Shown piece after piece: positions 21,801-27,800 of a stretch of DNA of 47,500 bases. Position 1 is the first letter of the stretch. The number at the start of each line of letters is the position of its first letter. The position numbers were made by a program, and so were the translations under genes. This DNA is from Symbiodinium natans (lineage: Eukaryota > Sar > Dinophyceae > Suessiales > Symbiodiniaceae): contig CAJNDS010002190.1 in the NCBI GenBank assembly GCA_905221605.1, positions 280,001 through 327,500 on the forward strand, written 5' to 3'. The notes below the pieces were generated by a model. It worked only from the letters and a program-made list of their open reading frames with translations. It had not been told where the DNA came from and did no database searches.

Positions 21801-24800
21801 AGGGTTTAAGGTTCAGGGTTTAGGGTTTAGGGTTTATAGGGTTTAGGTGCTGAAGTAAAAAAACTTACACGCACAAGGGACTGCGAAACCCTAGCGCCTA
21901 CTCCATGCCTACTATGTTCCTGGGGTTCTTTTGTGGTTCCCAATAGGGTTTCGGGTGGGCGTGCCATTCCTCGGCCGACTCCTTTCGGCCCAAGGGATAC
22001 TTGACGTTCTCTTTGAAATCGGGTGGGATCAAGCATGTTGAAGGTGGCAATTGTCCGCTTCGTAGTTTTCAAAGATACTCCCCTTGTCGACGAGCAGAAA
22101 TTTGATGCCACTCGTAAGATTTCAGGCCTTCTTCATTGCTGCAGCTGGTGCTTCGCCCGGGACCCTGGTGCAAAAAACAAACGAAGTTCTCCCATTTTGT
22201 CTTGGCCCATGCCATGTGACGCGCATTCTCATTCTGAATGGGTTTAGGGTTCAGGGCTTAGCGTTTGGGGTTTAGGGTTGAGGGTTTAGGGCTCAGCAAC
22301 CCGCACCGTCCGCCCTGCCCCCGGACCGCGCAGGACTTGCAGCCCCAAACCTCACGCCCCAAACTTACTGGTCTTAGGTAGGGAATTAGGGAATTAGGCA
22401 TCCTATATAAGTCCTAAACCCTCAGAATCCCTTAAAGAGTATGTAAAGGTGGAAAATCCTAAGTCCTAAACCCTAAACCGCCTAAACCCTAAACCCTAAA
22501 CCCTAAACCCTAAACCCTAAGCCCTAAACCCTAAACCCTAAACCCTAAACCCTAAACCCTAAACCCTAAACCCTAAACCCTAAACCCTAAACCCTAAACC
22601 CTAAACCCTAAACCCTAAACCCTAAACCCTAAACCCTAAACCCGAATCGATACCAAATTCCCCAAATCCAAAGCTTCGTCCAGGTGCTTAGGGTTTAGGG
22701 TTTGAGGGTTTTGGGAGCCTAGAGCTTTAGGGGTTTTAGGGGTTTAGTGCTTGAGGGATTTAAGGGTCGCCCTATGCCCTTGCCAAAAAACCCCTTCACG
22801 AGGTTCGAGGTTCAGGGTTTCGTGTGGATCTTGCCATTAGCCCTTATGGGTCCTTCAAAAAGGCGATGATGAAGATATTTCCCCAATTCCCTCCATAATT
22901 AGGACTTACCCTAAACCCTAAACCCTTAGATTGCAGGGGTTCAGGCCCCGGGGGTCACAGCTTAGACTGCAAGTAACCTCACCTCTCAGCCCTTAAAGCA
23001 CTCATCTTCAAGCCCAATCGAGTCTCAGCGTCCACCAATGTGAGGGCTTAGGGCTTAGGGCTTAGGGTTTAGGATTTAGGCTGTAGGGTTTAGGGTTTTG
23101 CCTGTCCACCAAGGTGAGCAGAAGGGAGAAGACCACCAGGAGGCTCAATGACATCATAAAGGCTCCTTCATGAACGTGTGTGGGACTTTCCGCCACAGGG
23201 TCATAGGGGGTACTTTGTTTTGGGAGGGCTGGGGAGGGGGGGTTGGGGTTTAGGGTTTAGGGTTAAGGGCTAAGGGCTAAGGGTTAAGGGTATAGGGTGT
23301 AGAGTTTAGGGTTTAGGGTTTAGGGTGTGGTACGTAGCAAGGACTTCTGCATGTTGGCGCCGCATGGGCGGCACCGCGGTTGTTGGGATAAGCCCAGGGT
23401 AGGTCCCCAAGAGCCCAATGCCCCTTGAAAAAGGAACACACCCTAAATTATCTAGGGGTCCTGAATATCGGTTTAAGGTATCTTCCACCCTAAACCCTAA
23501 ACCCTAGACTCTAAACCCTAAACCCTAAACTCTCTGGAGCGCTTTTGGAGGCTTTCGCCGTGACATGGTAGTTGTGGCTGCTTCAAGTACGGGGGCCCCA
23601 GACGACCTACGGTTTTGTTGGGGGTTCTAGGAAGGGGGTTTAGGGTTTCGGGGCTGTCGGGGCTCAGGGTTAAGGATTTAGGGTTTCGGGTTTAGGGTTT
23701 AGGGCTTCACCAAGTATACTATTTTAGGGATTCGGGCCCATCTCAGGCATGGGTCTTGCAAAATAAGCGTGATGTCAACTCGACGATCCAAATCCTAAAC
23801 GTCCTAAGCCATGGAACCACAGACTCAAGACTTGGTAGCCCACTAACGATCCTAGACGCAGGCGTAACCCAGGAATAAACCTTTTGGGTTCAGCGGTTTA
23901 TAGGGGAAACTTAACCCTACAAAAATTGAAACAGGGCTTACTCTGGGTCCTAGAATAAGGGCACCCTTTTTGGGGTTGGTTCCAATTCATAAGGGAACCC
24001 AGAACCAAAAAAGAAGGGCAAAGGATAATTTTCACTGGGCCACCAAGAAGAGGTCTTTATCATAGTCTAAGCCCTAAACTCATAAACACCAACCCCCAAA
24101 ATGTTGTATGCCCCAGCCCCAGCCATAAAACCTTTAAATCCTAAACTCAAAACCCCCAAAACCCTAAACTTCAAAGTCCTAAGCCCCAGACACTTAGGCT
24201 AGTCTAGGTTACAACTTTCACACACCACAAATCCGCAAATCTAAAACCTTGGCAAGCCCCGCAGCCGCAAAGCCCTTGTCTGCAGGATTTAGGACTGATT
24301 TAGGGTTTAGGATTTAGAGTTTAGGGTTTAGGGTTTTAGGGTTTGGGGCTTAGGGTTTAGTGCTTAGGGGGCTTTGGGGAAGTACGTTTTCGATTTATTC
24401 GACTGGGGGCTTTGGTGGATTTACGGTCGAGCCCTAAACCCTAAACCCTAAACCCAAAACCCTAAACCCTAAACCCTGCCCCTAAACCCTAAACCCTAAA
24501 CCCCCCGTGCTGGCCTACAAGGAACCGGAAAGGCACGAGGCACTGCCTGGGGAGAGCGATCCCAGCGGGCATTTCTAGCAAGCTTCCGGGTTTAGTTTTT
24601 TTTTTGGTGGTGGGAGGTTTAGGGTTTAGAGTTTAGGGTTTAGGGCTCAGGGATTGGGGTAAGGAAACCTACAGCTGCCCTTGATCGGGACATGATAGAA
24701 GTAGTTGGCGGGGGAAGGGGGTGATCTGGCAAAAAGAAGTTCAGCTTTGAAACTAGACCCAGGAGTAACCTAGGAATAAAAAGGGTGCCCTTTTTGGTTT

Positions 24801-27800
24801 TAAGGGGATTATAAGGGAACCCCAACCCTAAAAAACAGGAAATAAGGGCCTACTCCGGGTCCTAGAAAACTCCAAGCCTAAACCCAAATGAGGTCCCAAG
24901 CTTCTGGGTAGACATGTGTTATGTCTTACTTGCTCCATAATGCCATATCCTAAGGGAACTATGCCCAAACAAGTTAAGGGCTACTTGTTCGACTACTGAG
25001 TTTCCTTGGGGACGACGCGCAAAACATGGGTGATCGTATACGCTATCGTGCTCTCATCCCAATTCATATTCGGCTATACGGGCCACGAACCCTTTCAGCA
25101 GAGGATCTGAAGGGGCCCGCAACAAAAGATCCGCCCCGAACGCTTGCGGGATATTGGGACTTGTTCAGGCTTACTAAGCCTGAGCTACCCTAAACCTTGG
25201 TACCCGTTTGGGGTTGGTTACTTTTTGAAGGGAACACAGAGACCAAAAAAAAAGAGTAAAGGGCACCATTGGGCTGCCAAGAAACCCTAAACCCTAAAGG
25301 CTATAACCCTACAACCCTATAACCCTATACACCTATACACCTATAACCCTCTAACCCTTGTAATTACAACGTGGGTGAGCTCCCTGAAAAGTTAACTGGC
25401 TAAGGGGCAATGACTCTCTGACATTTGGCTTTGCGAACAGGGTTTAGTGGTTCGGGTTTAGGGTGCAGGGTCTAGAACTGGGGTTTGGGGTCTTGGGCTT
25501 TGGGCCAAGGTCTTCGGGTGATTTGGGGCTAAGGCTCTCGGATGTTGTGGCTCGAACCCCATGTTCGTGTCTTGGCCCCGCTTGTTGGGGGGGCTGGGGG
25601 GTTTAGGGATTAGGGTTTAAGGTTTAGGGTTGATGAGCCCAAGACACTTCAAGGGCAAGACTAGGCTGGAGCACCACACGGAGAGGGTTGACAAACTTGG
25701 CCCCTCTTTCCGGGGCACTTCGACCCTAAACCCTAAACCCTAAACCCTAAAACCTGAACCCTAAACCCTAAACCCCAAACCCTAAACCCTAAACCCTAAA
25801 CCCTCGACGCCCGAGCGGCAAGAGCCGAGGGATGCAGGTTTTCGCCTGTTGCTCCACCTCCTGCAGCCTCCCGATCGCAAGGAGGCTAGGGTTTAGGGTT
25901 TAGGGTTTAGGGTTTAGGGTTTAGGGTTTAGGGTTTAGGGTTTAGGGTTTAGGGTTTAGGGTTTAGGGTTTAGGGTTTAGGGTTTAGGGGGTTTAGGGTT
26001 TTAGGGTTTAGGGTTTAGGGTTTAGGGTTTAGGGTTTAGGGTTTAGGGTTTAGGGTTTAGGGTTTAGGGTTTAGGGTTTAGGGTTTAGGGTTTAGGGTTT
26101 TTTAGGGTTTAGGGTTTAGGGTTTAGGGTTTAGGGTTTAGGGTTTAGGGTTTAGGGTTTAGGGTTTAGGGTTTAGGGTTTAGGGTTTAGGGTTTAGGGTT
26201 TTTAGGGTTTAGGGTTTAGGGTTTAGGGTTTAGGGTTTTTTAGGGTTTAGGGTTTAGGGTTTAGGGTTTAGGGTTTAGGGTTTAGGGTTTAGGGTTTAGG
26301 GTTTAGGGTTTAGGGTTTAGGGTTTAGGGTTTAGAGTGTAGGGCTTAGGATTTAGGGTTTAGGTTTAGGGGTTTGGGGTTTAGGGGTTTGGGGTTTGGGA
26401 GTAAGGGCTTGGGGTTTAAAATTTAGTTTACTTGGGACTCTACTTACCTACAGCTTACTAGTGAGTACCCCTTAATCACTAGGTATAACCCACAGAAGCC
26501 GTAGGTAAAGAGAGTCCCAGGTAGGGTTTAGGGCTTGGGGCTTGGGGTTTAAGGTTCAGCGGTCAGGGTGCGGGGTTTAGGTTTTTCGGTATCGGGCAGC
26601 ACCCCGAGCTCCCAACTCCCTCAACCCGCCCCACACCATCCACGTAGACTTAATTCGGGCTCTGAGCCGGGATTTGGGATCTAAGGTGCCTCACTCGGAG
26701 AACCCCAACCTCATGTGGCTCTACTTGCTGTTGCTTGGCAGGGAATCATGAAATAGCAGGAATAGCCAACCAACAGAAACACGGTTTGGGGGTCAGGGTT
26801 TTGGAGAAAAAGCCTTGGTTTTTCCGCTGCTTGGACATGCCAGTCCCCGAAACCCTAGTCCTAATCCTTAAACCCTCAACCCGACTCCCGCCTGTAGTTG
26901 TGCTGCATAAGGCTCTTGTGCTCTCGCTGCAGTCGTGTGAGCTCCTTCCGATCGGCGGCCTTCATCCTAGCAACCACGGTGGGTTCATGGTTTAGGGCTT
27001 CGGGGTTGAGGGATTCCAGGGTGGATATAGGGTTTAGGGCTTCGAGCTTAGGGTTTGGGGTTTAGGGCTTGGGGTTAAGGGTTTAGTCAGCAAGGCTTCG
27101 GGCTTCATTTCCAACGGCGTCTAAGCGAGAGAGCTTCTTCGGGTTCTGTCCGGGGTCTGTGGTTTCGGATTCGGGGATTTTGGAAAATTCCTGGGTTCCA
27201 AGGCTCAGCGGCTAGGGTTTCATGGAGCTCAACTATACGCTTTTCCCGAAAACCCCCGTAAACCCAAAACGCAAAACACTAGACCCTAAACCCTATAAAC
27301 CCTAAACCCCAAACCCTGAACCCTAAACCCTAAACCGAAAACCCACAGCCCTAAACCCTAAACCCTGAACCTTAACCCGCAGGCTCCTGGAGAGGTCCAA
27401 GGAGCCGTCGTCCCTCGCTGAGTACCGCGACCTCACAGCCGAGCTCTTGCCGAACCCTCGCCTCCCAGACTGCCTGGACCCTAGATGCCTGTAAGGTTTA
27501 GGGTTTAGGGTTTAGGGTTTAGGGTTTAGGGTTTAGGGTTTAGGGTTTAGGGTTTAGGGTTTAGGGTTTAGGGTTTAGGGTTTAGGGTTTAGGGTTTAGG
27601 GTTTACCCTACAACCTTGACAGTAGCTCCAGGGAACCTAAACAGTAGACACTTCAAAGAGAGGGCTTTGGCTTCTGGAAACTTCACATCTTTGTTGTGTG
27701 CCCTAAAGCCTAAACCCTACACCCTAGACCCTAAACCCTAAACCCTAAACCCTAAACCTAGACCTGCGAAACCTCCTCTGGCCAAGAGTGACCTAGGAAT

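Noticed and set aside
24978-25195. Plus-strand open frame of about 71 codons (DRIRYRALIPIHIRLYGPRT)
   Set aside because: No ATG near the start, no family match, and the minus strand is open too; it lies in an LMBR1-like intron. Kept only as a note.
26577-26752. Plus-strand open frame of 57 codons (HVDLIRALSRDLGSKVPHSE)
   Set aside because: Protein-like, but on the strand opposite to both named genes and inside an LMBR1-like intron; no recognisable family.
27108-27246. Minus-strand open stretch with REKRIVELHETLAAEPWNPG
   Set aside because: It looks like coding sequence, but exons 27406-27473 and 26892-26966 join in phase and in family order across it, so it is intronic under that model. It shows how misleading short open stretches are here.
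27384-27490. Plus-strand exon reading LLERSKEPSSLAEYRDLTAE with a GTAAGG donor
   Set aside because: The same DNA on the minus strand joins both neighbours in phase and matches the LMBR1 pattern, so the plus reading is treated as chance.
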